Part shown: piece by piece, positions 8,669 to 16,930 of the stretch
How the letters are laid out: each line of letters begins with the position of its first letter
Numbering within the stretch: position 1 is the first letter of the stretch
Assembly: GCF_022867885.1 (NCBI RefSeq)
Contig: NZ_JALIFP010000012.1
Span: 1-64,000, forward strand
Reading direction: 5' to 3'
Origin: Lederbergia sp. NSJ-179
Lineage (GTDB): Bacteria; Bacillota; Bacilli; Bacillales; Bacillaceae_C
DNA length: 64,000 nucleotides
Program-made: the position numbers and the translations under genes
The notes under the pieces: generated by a model
Databases searched by the model: none
What the model was told of the DNA's origin: nothing
What the model saw: only the letters and a program-made list of their open reading frames with translations

Positions 8669-9488
8669 TTATAGTTCAGTAATCCACTCGTGAGTATCAG
8701 AATGACATATTTCAAGTGATCTCTTTAGCCATTGCTTTTGTTCCAGGGATAATAGTGGCAAGGAGTATTTAAAGTCATGGTGATGCTTAGTTGCATCTAT
8801 TGAGTTTAAATAGGTTGATTTATATAATAAAACAATCTCTGGAGACAGATATTGAATTCCATCTTTCTCAAGAAATGCATCATTTAAAGATCGTTTTATA
8901 GAATTATTGTTCGAATAATAAATGTATTTTTCGTCCCTTTGATTAAATAGAAATTCTATATAATCAAAATCTATTTGTTCATACGTTTTAATTGAAAATT
9001 GATATACATTGATTTCATTTGTTGGTTGTAAAGCACATCTGGTGTTATTGTCTGGAAAACAAAATAAATTTCGTTTCATTTGCCTTTCAGAATCATCGAA
9101 TAACTCGATTACCTTTCCGCCGCCGCAAGCTTCAAATCCTTTAGGTATATGTATGTCTTCCAATCCGTCCAAATGTACCCATTTATATTCTTTATGTTCT
9201 TCACTGATGAAAATATTTGAAGGATCATCACACTTGCAAAGATAACTTACAATAAATACAAACTTTCCTTTCAATACTTCAAATACCCAAGAATCAATGA
9301 TCGTTTCCACTGTACAATGTATGCCAAGTTCTTCTTGTACTTCTCTTGCTAAACATTCTTCTGGACTCTCATGTTCTTCAATTCTTCCACCAGGTAATTC
9401 CCATTCATCTCTCTCATTTTTTAATAATAAAACACGTCCATGATTAAATAGTATTCCTTTAATTGAGATGGAAAGTTTTAAACTCAAA
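8643..9488. repeat. Direct repeat, copy 1 (Nudix-fusion gene)
   Basis: About 846 bases that recur at 14071-14916 in the same orientation, almost identical at the DNA level. The repeat starts a few bases beyond the gene's stop codon and ends at its first codons, so it is essentially a single-gene duplication 5.4 kb apart. Confidence 0.9.
8669..9487 (-). CDS. Nudix hydrolase fused to a nucleotidyltransferase-like C-terminal domain (copy 1)
   Basis: About 272 residues. Residues 1-130 are a Nudix domain with the box GGRIEEHESPEECLAREV then QEELG, a complete G-x5-E-x7-REx2EExG site for metal-dependent hydrolysis of a nucleotide-linked pyrophosphate. The second half (YLSPEIVLLYKST, then DFKYSLPLLSLEQKQWL) resembles the C-terminal part of aminoglycoside nucleotidyltransferase-like proteins, where a PEIVLLYK...KD.DF..LPLL pattern is typical; the catalytic half of that family is not present. 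I chose the TTG at 9487 because GGAGG lies seven bases upstream. It differs from copy 2 at only eight residues in the shared region. Confidence 0.75.
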   Translation of the reverse strand: MSLKLSISIKGILFNHGRVLLLKNERDEWELPGGRIEEHESPEECLAREVQEELGIHCTVETIIDSWVFEVLKGKFVFIVSYLCKCDDPSNIFISEEHKEYKWVHLDGLEDIHIPKGFEACGGGKVIELFDDSERQMKRNLFCFPDNNTRCALQPTNEINVYQFSIKTYEQIDFDYIEFLFNQRDEKYIYYSNNNSIKRSLNDAFLEKDGIQYLSPEIVLLYKSTYLNSIDATKHHHDFKYSLPLLSLEQKQWLKRSLEICHSDTHEWITEL

Positions 9489-9499
9489 TAGAAAACCTC

Positions 9500-9557
9500 C
9501 AAAAACGTATGTCCTCCAAGCCATGATAATTATATATATTAGTTGGCTAAATTTCAT
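9500..9557 (-). pseudogene. 5' remnant of a DUF402-type gene
   Basis: From the ATG at 9557, with the same GGGGGAATTAAG ribosome binding site, about 58 bases match the first 60 bases of the intact DUF402 gene that begins at 16023, but with a base missing so the frame reads MKFSQLIYIIIMAW instead of MKFNQLNIYNYHG. The match ends where the copy-1 Nudix gene begins. So this copy once had, or was joined to, the same neighbour, and a deletion removed the rest. Confidence 0.7.
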
Positions 9558-9749
9558 CTTAATTCCCCCTTTTTTATGGAAATGAAAACTCTTTGCCTCT
9601 AGATCCTTCAAGGAGAAATACAGGCGAGCTTTGTTAAAGTAAGGCTTACAATTAATAAGAAAATCGTGCAGAGTATAACTAAAAAGTGTTGATTTATAAT
9701 AAAGTTTAATCAAAAAGAGCCATTAAAACCTGATTTGGCTACAAAGGAA

Positions 9750-9787
9750 GAGCCTGTTTTGTAAAAAAGATTGATCAAAACAGACTC
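9750..9787 (-). terminator. Possible terminator after the MFS pseudogene
   Basis: Arms GAGCCTGTTTT and AAAACAGACTC (one G-T pair) with a 16-base loop, located about 110 bases after the end of the MFS frame. The downstream T-run on the minus strand is weak. Confidence 0.4.
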
Positions 9788-9899
9788 TTAAAATATTTGC
9801 TACAGAAGATTCTTTGCAAAAAGTTTGATCATTTTCTACCGTTGATCTTCCGCAATCGAACCTAATTGTTGCAGATCTCTCGTTAAGTAACTGAATGTA

Positions 9900-11146
9900 T
9901 TAAATGGGATGGGTTTCCTCTCCCCCATTATTTTCTTGATAGTAATAGGCTTTTTTTGTTTTATCCAAAACGACTACATTCATAATAAATCCCAAGGACA
10001 GAAAAGCAAATGAGCCTATAATATATATAAACCGAATGTCATATAACTCGGAAAAGACACCAACTACAGTAGTAAATAGTATGATTAACAGCGCCTCTAA
10101 CACGCCAAAGATACTTGAAAATCTCCCCATGATATTTACTGAAACATTATTTTGAAAAAAAGTTAAAAAGCCAGTATTTCCAAACGATAAGGCAAATGTT
10201 AATGTAAAAAAGCCTATAGATGCCCAAATAAACTCCTGCGAATATGCAAAGATTAAATAACCAATTGGTGTAAAAATTGCACCAAAACTGATAAGGATGT
10301 TAGTCTTCAAACGGTTAGAGAATAAAGCATTGGTTAATGATCCTATTATAATCCCTATTCCTGCAATACTTACAAGAAACCCATAAGCACTTTCAGATAA
10401 CAAAAGAACCTTTGTTGCAAATGCAGCTTCCAAAGAGTCTAACGCAGTCATAAATACTGTAATTCCACTAAAGAGAACATAAACAAATGTAATGTGCATG
10501 TTTATTTGCTAAAACTAAGAATTTCTCTCCAATCTTTTCTGATTACTTTAACACTCACTTTTTCGGCAATAACAGTTTCCCTTCTTAATTCCAAATTGGG
10601 AAGTAAGAAAATTATTACTGCTGAGGTACACAATGCCAAAGAATTCAGCTCAATGGCGAGATACGGAGAGCCTATAATAAACAAAAAACCCGCAATTGAT
10701 GGTCCTAGTATAAACCCACTTGAATTAATGAAATTTCTAAGTGCATTAAATCTTTGTCGATCTGTTTTAGGTATAAGCTTCGTCATATAAACCATAGATG
10801 TAGGCTCAAAAATGGCACTCGCAATGTTTATGATAAAAACCAATACGTAAATGAAAATCAATGAATCCATAAATGGAAGCAAAAATAGGAATAATGCTCT
10901 GACTAAATCCAAGAAAATCATTAAATTTCTTTTATTTAACCTGTCGATAAAACTTCCTGACCAAAAGTTTGTACATAAAGTGGCACTAGGTATAAGAATA
11001 TAAAGAACTGATACTGCCAATGTTGATCCTGTCATATCCAAAACAATCAGGTTAAGTGCAATTAAATAAATCCAAGCACCTAGATTTGATACGCCAATAC
11101 CAAACAGAAGTAATAAGGGGTTTTTCCACTTAAGAAGTTTCAGCAT
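9900..11146 (-). pseudogene. MFS transporter interrupted by a frameshift
   Basis: Two adjacent frames together make one 12-helix major facilitator transporter of the macrolide-efflux/EntS-like type. The first runs from the ATG at 11146 (AGGAG eight bases upstream) to a stop at 10502, covering helices 1-6 with the cytoplasmic loop DRLNKRNLMIF. The second continues from about 10501 to 9900 with helices 7-12. At the junction the reading frame shifts at AGCAAATAAACATG, so a single-base change separates the halves, and the second half has no ribosome binding site. The joined length (about 415 residues) fits the family. Either a true pseudogene or a sequencing error. A T-box leader precedes it. Confidence 0.75.
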
Positions 11147-11181
11147 CGTATCCACTCCTAAATTCAATATGTGTAGACATC

Positions 11182-11460
11182 AAAAAGGAATCCCACCCCC
11201 AGGTCATTAGACTTGAGGACGAGACTCCCTGATTTTAGAAGTTCGCGGTGCCACCCCAGTTTGTTCTTGTGTCGCCACAAAAAACCTTTTCGAGTACTTC
11301 TGGTATAGAATATACTCTACCTCTATAACGGGAGATCCCGGCACATCCTCAATTGCAGAATGGCAATATCCTATGTGCAGCTCCAAGGCTTGGTTCCATG
11401 TACTTCTACATCCTCCCTCGCAGCTAACGGAGTTCTCTGTCATGCTTAAGTACATATACT
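11182..11460 (-). promoter_or_regulatory. T-box leader in front of the MFS gene
   Basis: On the minus strand the T-box sequence CTGGGGTGGCACCGCGAA lies at about 11242-11260, preceded by Stem I (AGAGAACTCC, AAGCCTTGGAGC) and a Stem III-like hairpin. The terminator is GGAGTCTCGTCC pairing with GGGTGGGATTCC over 12 positions including G-U pairs, followed by TTTTT at 11182-11186. Uncharged tRNA would bind and form the antiterminator. I could not fix the specifier codon with confidence. Transcription points into the MFS frame only 36 bases away. Confidence 0.85.
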
Positions 11461-11470
11461 CTACTCTTCA

Positions 11471-11854
11471 TCGCTTTTTGATTTACAAATATTTTACTAC
11501 AATTCAATGAACTTTAGAATAGGGATTGAATAAATCTTCGCAAAATTTATCATTGAAAGGCCACTACCCACTAATGCCACAATATGGCCCATTTGCGGTA
11601 TAACCTTATATTACTTTTACCATAAAGAAACTATTTATATAAAGCATATCCAAAGTAGCAAAACAGTTTAACTTTTTTACAAACAGTACGACTTTATTTT
11701 AAAGCCACATTGATAGGTGTTATTGAAAGTCTATCAAGCTAATATTATCAAGGAGCCAAACACTTATCAATAGAGTGTACCTTATTGATAAAGAATAGTC
11801 TGAACGATAATTCAATCAGTCTATAAATAATAGATTTGCTCCATTAAAGCATTC
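11471..11854. other. AT-rich intergenic
   Basis: No gene recognised. It must carry the promoter for the T-box leader at its left edge and the 3' end of the tyrZ transcript at its right edge; no strong terminator hairpin is evident. Confidence 0.3.
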
Positions 11855-13069
11855 TTATCTTAAAAATTGTATAAATCGTTTCTTTCCGATTTGTAAAACA
11901 TCTTTTGAATGAATTTCTTTTCTCAATTCTTCTTTTTGAAGTTTTTGTTGATTTAGAGAAACACCATTTTGTGATATTAGTCGCATGAACTCACTTTTAC
12001 TTTTAACAAGTTGATTTTCAATTAATAACGGAATCACTTGTTCAAGAGTCTTATGTTCCGTCGTTAATGTGAGTGTCGGAATATTTTCTGGAATTTCTCT
12101 TCTTTGAAATGCTGTTTTAAAGAAAGTGATCGCTTTTTTCGTCTCTTCTTCTCCATGGTATAGTGTTGTTATAATTGTTGCGAGCTCTAGTTTAATATCT
12201 CGAGGATTTTCACCTTGTTTTAAACGCTCTTGAATCTTTTCGATTGTAGTTGGATGCTCATCAGTTGCGAGTTCATAGTATTTAAGGATTAATGCGTCTG
12301 GCACTTCCATCACTTTTTTAAACATCACTTCCGGTGCTTCATTAACACCAATGTAATTGCCTAAAGACTTGCTCATTTTTTCAACACCATCAAGCCCTTC
12401 TAGCAATGGCATAAACAAGGCTATTTGCTTTTCTTGTCCAAAATGCTTCTGTAGTTGACGTCCCATTAAAATATTGAACGTCTGGTCTGTGCCACCTAAC
12501 TCAATATCCGCTTTTATTTCAACCGAATCATATCCTTGCATTAAAGGATAGAAGAATTCATGTAAACTAATCGGTACTTCATTTTTGTAACGCTTCTGAA
12601 AATCATCTCTTTCTAACATACGTGCAACAGAAATAGAACTTGCTAATCGAATCACGTCTTCGAACGTTAACGCTGAAAGCCATTCACTATTAAAACGTAC
12701 AATGGTTTTTGTTTCATCTAATATTTTAAAAATTTGCTTATAGTACGTTTTTGCATTTTCCCTTACTTGTTCATTTGAAAGAGCAACACGCCCTTTAGAT
12801 TTGCCTGTTGGATCACCGATACGCCCTGTAAAATCTCCAATAATGATCATAATTTGATGTCCTAAATCTTGCAGCTGTTTCATTTTGCGAAGTACCACTG
12901 CATGTCCTAAATGAATATCAGGTGCAGATGGATCTAACCCTAATTTTACAATGAGTGGCTTACTATTATCGTAAGAGTGCTGTAATTTGTCCTTTAATTC
13001 TTTTTCATCAACAAGTGTTTGAACTCCCTTTAAAATCATTGGTAATTGCTCTTCGGGTACTAAAAACAT
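11855..13069 (-). CDS. tyrZ: Tyrosyl-tRNA synthetase, TyrZ type
   Basis: A protein of 404 residues that attaches tyrosine to tRNA-Tyr. It is a class I synthetase: the HIGH motif is HLGH at residues 53-56 in GLDPSAPDIHLGH, and KMSKS is exact at 231-235. The residues around ELGGTDQ (190-196) belong to the tyrosine pocket. The last 65 residues are an S4 RNA-binding domain (LVKSKSEFMRLISQNGVSLN). Sequence and length fit the second Bacillus TyrRS, TyrZ, more than the housekeeping TyrS; which one this genome uses cannot be told from the window. The ATG at 13069 has AGGAG upstream, and a tyrosine T-box precedes it. Confidence 0.9.
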   Translation of the reverse strand: MFLVPEEQLPMILKGVQTLVDEKELKDKLQHSYDNSKPLIVKLGLDPSAPDIHLGHAVVLRKMKQLQDLGHQIMIIIGDFTGRIGDPTGKSKGRVALSNEQVRENAKTYYKQIFKILDETKTIVRFNSEWLSALTFEDVIRLASSISVARMLERDDFQKRYKNEVPISLHEFFYPLMQGYDSVEIKADIELGGTDQTFNILMGRQLQKHFGQEKQIALFMPLLEGLDGVEKMSKSLGNYIGVNEAPEVMFKKVMEVPDALILKYYELATDEHPTTIEKIQERLKQGENPRDIKLELATIITTLYHGEEETKKAITFFKTAFQRREIPENIPTLTLTTEHKTLEQVIPLLIENQLVKSKSEFMRLISQNGVSLNQQKLQKEELRKEIHSKDVLQIGKKRFIQFLR

Positions 13070-13091
13070 CTCTCTTCTCTCCTTTTATGTA

Positions 13092-13345
13092 AAAAAAAGC
13101 GCCCTTTAGGTAAAAAACCTAAAGGACGCATTATTTACGTGTTACCACCTTTATTTAGTAGCTACTCACGAAGCTACCCTTTGTAGGTACGGCGATTCGC
13201 GATACCCCTGCTGTGATGACGGTTGCAAACCCGGTGTAGCCTACTAAAATTCGGTACACAGCTCCAAGACGTATTCACATAAACGCTACACGCGCCTCTC
13301 ATCACCCGGCAACTCTCTGTTTGCTTGTGTTTATGTTACTCTTTC
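13092..13345 (-). promoter_or_regulatory. Tyrosine T-box riboswitch of tyrZ
   Basis: Stem I is closed by GCAAAC (13319-13324) with GTTTGC (13225-13230); just after GCAAAC comes the conserved AGAGA of the kink-turn. On the 3' side the specifier loop reads CTACACCGG, placing a TAC (Tyr) codon at 13236-13238, which matches the gene controlled. The T-box bulge AAAGGTGGTAACACG is slightly degenerate. The terminator GCGTCCTTTAGGT/ACCTAAAGGGCGC with eight T follows at 13092-13129, just before the ribosome binding site. Confidence 0.92.
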
Positions 13346-13599
13346 CTATCATCGCTTTTAAGATTTTCAGTTAAATTATGTTAATTCTATAACGAAATAC
13401 GGAATAATGTCAAATGGCTATTTTCGTGTCATTACTCACTTTGGAAATTGTTTTTTCATTTGTCTTATTACAGATTCTGGCCCGTTTTGCGGAATATCGC
13501 CTTTTTATAAAAGCTTATTGGGTCCCATCAATTTCTCTGAATACAATTCTTGTTTTGCCCCATTAAAGTCTTCCCCTTTACCCGTAAAGCGTTGTCCTA

Positions 13600-14007
13600 T
13601 TAGGATTCTAATATGCATTGAAACCGTTCTACACCTGGATACTTTTCACCCAGACTCGATATTTTGAACCCGTACTTTTTATAAAAATGAACAGCATCTT
13701 TATCGGTCTCGGCGGAGATCAAAGATAATGAATGTTTCCCTTTGATAAAGCTAATCATTGTACTTCCTATGCCTTCTCCCCTATATTTTAGAAGGACTGC
13801 GATATGTTTTATTTCACAACATTTTGGCGCTGATAGTTCAATTCCTATGCAGCCAATCATTTCATCTTCTAGCTCATATCCATACAACTCTCGAAATGGC
13901 GACTGGATATATAATTCATACTCTCTCTCGACATTCTTTTTTGACGTTGCGAGGGATAAGAGATCTCTTATTTGTGGTGAAATAAAATTTGCCTTAATTT
14001 TTTTCAT
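13600..14007 (-). CDS. GNAT-family N-acetyltransferase
   Basis: A protein of 135 residues with the acetyl-CoA loop YRGEGIGSTMI at about 74-84 preceded by the KHIAVLLK strand, and the C-terminal AVHFYKKYGFKI motif at about 105-116. It contains paired cysteines (KCCEIKHI) just before the core strand. The ATG at 14007 follows GGAAGGG at ten bases. The acceptor substrate is unknown. Downstream (13370-13600) the minus strand has stop-broken open stretches that may be remnants of another small gene, but none I can name. Confidence 0.75.
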   Translation of the reverse strand: MKKIKANFISPQIRDLLSLATSKKNVEREYELYIQSPFRELYGYELEDEMIGCIGIELSAPKCCEIKHIAVLLKYRGEGIGSTMISFIKGKHSLSLISAETDKDAVHFYKKYGFKISSLGEKYPGVERFQCILES

Positions 14008-14070
14008 TCAAGCGCATCCCTTCCTTCATGAAGTTTGTATCCCTGGAAAGAAAAGAGCAGTGATCATAAT

Positions 14071-14916
14071 TTGATGTCTACCCTACTCGAAATATTTTAT
14101 AGTTCAGTAATCCACTCGTGAGTATCAGAATGACATATTTCAAGTGATCTCTTTAGCCATTGCTTTTGTTCCAGGGATATTAGTGGCAAGGAGTATTTAA
14201 AGTCATGGTGATGCTTAGTTGCATCTATTGAGTTTAAATAAGTTGATTTATATAATAAAACAATTTCTAGAGACAGATATTGAATTCCATCTTTTTCAAG
14301 AAATGCATTATTTAAAGATCGTTTTATAGAATTATTGTTCGAATAATAAATGTATTTTTCGTCCCTTTGATTAAATAGAAATTCTATATAATCAAAATCT
14401 ATTTGTTCATACGTTTTAATTGAAAATTGATATACATTGATTTCATTTGTCGGTTGTAAAGCACATCTGGTGTTATTGTCTGGAAAACAAAATAAATTTC
14501 GTTTCATTTGCCTTTCAGAATCATCGAATAACTCGATTACCTTTCCGCCGCCGCAAGCTTCAAATCCTTTAGGTATATGTATGTCTTCCAATCCGTCCAA
14601 ATGTACCCATTTATATTCTTTATGTTCTTCACTGATGAAAATATTTGAAGGATCATCACACTTGCAAAGATAACTTACAATAAATACAAACTTTCCTTTC
14701 AATACTTCAAATACCCAAGAATCAATGATCGTTTCCACTGTACAATGTATGCCAAGTTCTTCTTGTATTTCTCTTACTAAACATTGTTCTGGACTCTCGT
14801 GTTCTTCAATTCTTCCACCAGGTAATTCCCATTCATTTCTCTCATTTTTTAATAATAAAACATGTCCATGATTGAATAGTATTCCTTTAATTGAGATGGA
14901 CAGTTTTAAACTCAAA
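14071..14916. repeat. Direct repeat, copy 2 (Nudix-fusion gene)
   Basis: The partner of 8643-9488, same orientation. Similarity starts at about 14071 (GATGTCTACCCTACTCG) and ends within the first codons of the gene near 14916, where the flanks diverge completely. Confidence 0.9.
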
Positions 14917-14936
14917 ATAGAATAGTCAAATCCCAT
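14097..14936 (-). CDS. Nudix hydrolase fused to a nucleotidyltransferase-like C-terminal domain (copy 2)
   Basis: A protein of 279 residues, the same architecture as copy 1: a complete Nudix box (GGRIEEHESPEQCLVREI then QEELG) and the C-terminal PEIVLLYK-like segment, here with Leu instead of Pro (YLSLEIVLLYK). Upstream of the shared LSLKLSISIKG it has a different N-terminus from an ATG at 14936, but neither that ATG nor the equivalent TTG at 14915 has a good ribosome binding site; the GGAGG of copy 1 is missing. It sits 25 bases after the VOC gene and could be read as the third gene of a DUF402-VOC-Nudix operon. Expression may depend on coupling. Confidence 0.7.
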   Translation of the reverse strand: MGFDYSILSLKLSISIKGILFNHGHVLLLKNERNEWELPGGRIEEHESPEQCLVREIQEELGIHCTVETIIDSWVFEVLKGKFVFIVSYLCKCDDPSNIFISEEHKEYKWVHLDGLEDIHIPKGFEACGGGKVIELFDDSERQMKRNLFCFPDNNTRCALQPTNEINVYQFSIKTYEQIDFDYIEFLFNQRDEKYIYYSNNNSIKRSLNNAFLEKDGIQYLSLEIVLLYKSTYLNSIDATKHHHDFKYSLPLISLEQKQWLKRSLEICHSDTHEWITEL

Positions 14937-14961
14937 TTGAGTGTTGAACTTATTCTTTGTT

Positions 14962-15411
14962 TCAATTCGAAATCACGCCTCTTTCTTCCACCGCCCGAAT
15001 ATAGTGCCCGTCCGGATCATAAAAGGTAAAATAACCGAAATCATTAGAAAATACAGGTTCTGTATCAATATGGACTCCAGCTTGTTTAATCCGTTCATGC
15101 AAAGCAAGCAAATCATTCGTTAATAACTCAACCATTGTCACATGCCCCGTGCTGCTTGTAATAAAAAATGAACGAGGAAATACAAACTTCAATTGTGTAA
15201 CATCTTCCGGTTTGGTTTCCATCAAAAAAATACCCGGACCATTTCCATTTTTTAATGCAACATGTGCCTCTCCAAACTGAAAATCTGCCGAATTTAATTT
15301 ATAGCCCAACACATCGCAATAAAAATCTACCGACTTTTTCAAATCCGAGACTGGAAACCTCATGCAACAGTAACCGTTAACATCCGCATTATTCGTTTTT
15401 TTGCTCAGCAT
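14962..15411 (-). CDS. VOC-family protein
   Basis: A protein of 149 residues with two beta-alpha-beta-beta-beta modules: CMRFPVSDLKKSVDFYCDVLGY at residues 16-37 (broken here only for location) and the closing YFTFYDPDGHYIRAVEE at about 126-142, where the penultimate Glu is the usual metal ligand. Related proteins are glyoxalases, dioxygenases and antibiotic-binding proteins; the substrate is unknown. The ATG has GGAGAG eight bases upstream, and that site overlaps the end of the DUF402 gene (three-base gap), so the two are co-transcribed. Confidence 0.75.
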   Translation of the reverse strand: MLSKKTNNADVNGYCCMRFPVSDLKKSVDFYCDVLGYKLNSADFQFGEAHVALKNGNGPGIFLMETKPEDVTQLKFVFPRSFFITSSTGHVTMVELLTNDLLALHERIKQAGVHIDTEPVFSNDFGYFTFYDPDGHYIRAVEERGVISN

Positions 15412-15414
15412 ATT

Positions 15415-16023
15415 CTACGCTCTCCTTTTTCCATAGAATGTATGTCTAATCTCTTTTTCAAAAAGTGATATTTCATTTCGAGTCAGTTTTTCCATAGGTA
15501 ATGAGCTTGTACAATTTGTTACATCAGAAAAAGGATAGATGTCATTTAGAAAATTGATTAGCTCCCCACTGTTTATAATTTCAATTAGATTGCTAAGACC
15601 AGCTAATGCCCCCTTTTCTTCCAAGGCTGTAATATTATTTCTTTTTATCTCATTCTTAAAGTCCTCTTCATCTATTATGATATAGTCCTTCCCGTTAGGG
15701 TTTACTAGAACATCAAGTTCAAGATCGACATTATAAACATTGTTTTCAAAACTAAAGCATGGTGAACACATATCACAATTAAAGCTCCGTTCTATTGGAC
15801 CGTTTTCTGGTAGAAGATTGCCTTTCATATCAAAAGTACAATTAATTTCGAACCATTTATCATAAAATGAATAATGTCTCAATATTGAATGATAATCATC
15901 ATCTCTAACGTCATATACCAACACTTTATCATCCCATAATTTCACATTCTCTTTCTTCACTCTAAAAAGACGTATGTCCTCCGACCCATGATAATTATAT
16001 ATGTTAAGTTGGTTAAATTTCAT
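15415..16023 (-). CDS. DUF402-domain protein
   Basis: A protein of 202 residues. The centre (NVYNVDLELDVLVNPNGK, then DYIIIDEEDFKNEI, about residues 108-145) is the beta-barrel pattern of DUF402 proteins, some of which are nucleoside di/triphosphate phosphatases (NtdP-like) or organofluorine-type hydrolases; the acidic cluster would bind metal. Cysteine pairs at about 79-84 (CDMCSPC) are unusual for the family. The ATG at 16023 has GGGGG upstream. It is first in an operon with the VOC gene and perhaps the Nudix copy 2. A frameshifted remnant of its 5' end lies at 9500-9557. Confidence 0.65.
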   Translation of the reverse strand: MKFNQLNIYNYHGSEDIRLFRVKKENVKLWDDKVLVYDVRDDDYHSILRHYSFYDKWFEINCTFDMKGNLLPENGPIERSFNCDMCSPCFSFENNVYNVDLELDVLVNPNGKDYIIIDEEDFKNEIKRNNITALEEKGALAGLSNLIEIINSGELINFLNDIYPFSDVTNCTSSLPMEKLTRNEISLFEKEIRHTFYGKRRA

Positions 16024-16131
16024 CTTAATTCCCCCTTCTTTCCTTTTAATAGACTCATAGAATCACCTGTACTTAGTATTGATTTTACCTTCTGTGCGAT
16101 CAATAAAATCGGTTTCATTTTTTATTAAAAA

Positions 16132-16791
16132 TTATTTTTTGGGGGTACTCAAGTTTGAAACTCTCTTTGATGCTTCAGTAGCAATGTTCAATAGCGTGAC
16201 TAAAACATCTTTTGGTGAATTGGAGATAAAGAAGTCTTTCTGAGATACGTGAGAAGTATCATTTGAATCAGAAGGAATATGAAGATCCAAAATGTCTTTA
16301 ATTTCTTTAAATGTCATTTCGGTGTCATCTCGTGAATTTAGTATTCGATACTCATTGGGCAATTTTTGTCGTTGTTGTATGAATGCATTTGTTTTTACAG
16401 ATTGTTCCCAATTCTTAAAATGATTCCCATTATCTCTCGTCATCATTCTTTGTTTAATGACTTCATCCCGATCAACATAAAGAGTTATGATGACATAGTT
16501 ATAATCAGAGAACACTTTAGGTATATCGATCATTCTTACGTCATCTAAATCCGTTAGAATGATGTTTTTATATCCATATCTGTTGTAATTTTTTGCTACT
16601 AACATCAGGTTTTCAAAAGATAGTTGTTCCTCCTGCTTCTGAGATATATTCGTTGATGGTGTTAGACTCCTGAATTCAGGAATCCAGCCAAATTCGAAAT
16701 ATGGAGATTTATAGTGTTCATGAAGCTTTCTTGCCATTGTTGTTTTTCCACATCCAGGTGAGCCATGTAAAATGATAAAATCAATGTTCAT
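16132..16791 (-). CDS. P-loop kinase-like protein
   Basis: A protein of 219 residues from the ATG at 16791; a longer frame adds ten residues without a better site. The Walker A motif is GSPGCGKTTMA at residues 9-19, and the Walker B-like strand is NIILTDLDDVRM near 84-95, followed by an RDEVIKQRMMTRD segment like the lid region of nucleoside/shikimate-type kinases. It probably phosphorylates a small molecule; its exact substrate is unknown. The last 40 residues, rich in Ser, Asp and Lys, are not part of the kinase fold. Confidence 0.65.
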   Translation of the reverse strand: MNIDFIILHGSPGCGKTTMARKLHEHYKSPYFEFGWIPEFRSLTPSTNISQKQEEQLSFENLMLVAKNYNRYGYKNIILTDLDDVRMIDIPKVFSDYNYVIITLYVDRDEVIKQRMMTRDNGNHFKNWEQSVKTNAFIQQRQKLPNEYRILNSRDDTEMTFKEIKDILDLHIPSDSNDTSHVSQKDFFISNSPKDVLVTLLNIATEASKRVSNLSTPKK

Positions 16792-16930
16792 TGTATTTAC
16801 GCCCTTTCTTTTTACCCGCATTCACTAAAAGCCATCCATGAGACTGAAAAATATTGGACATCTTTCCTCTAAGGCAGATTCTTTGTATTCCTACGTTAAA
16901 AAAGTTAGCTCGAGACAAATAATGAATCGA

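Noticed and set aside
9459-9713. An 84-residue minus-strand protein upstream of Nudix copy 1
   Set aside because: Its last part is the frameshifted DUF402 remnant, and the rest has no support.
13407-13667. An 86-residue plus-strand protein
   Set aside because: It overlaps the end of the GNAT gene on the other strand and lacks a ribosome binding site or any recognisable feature.
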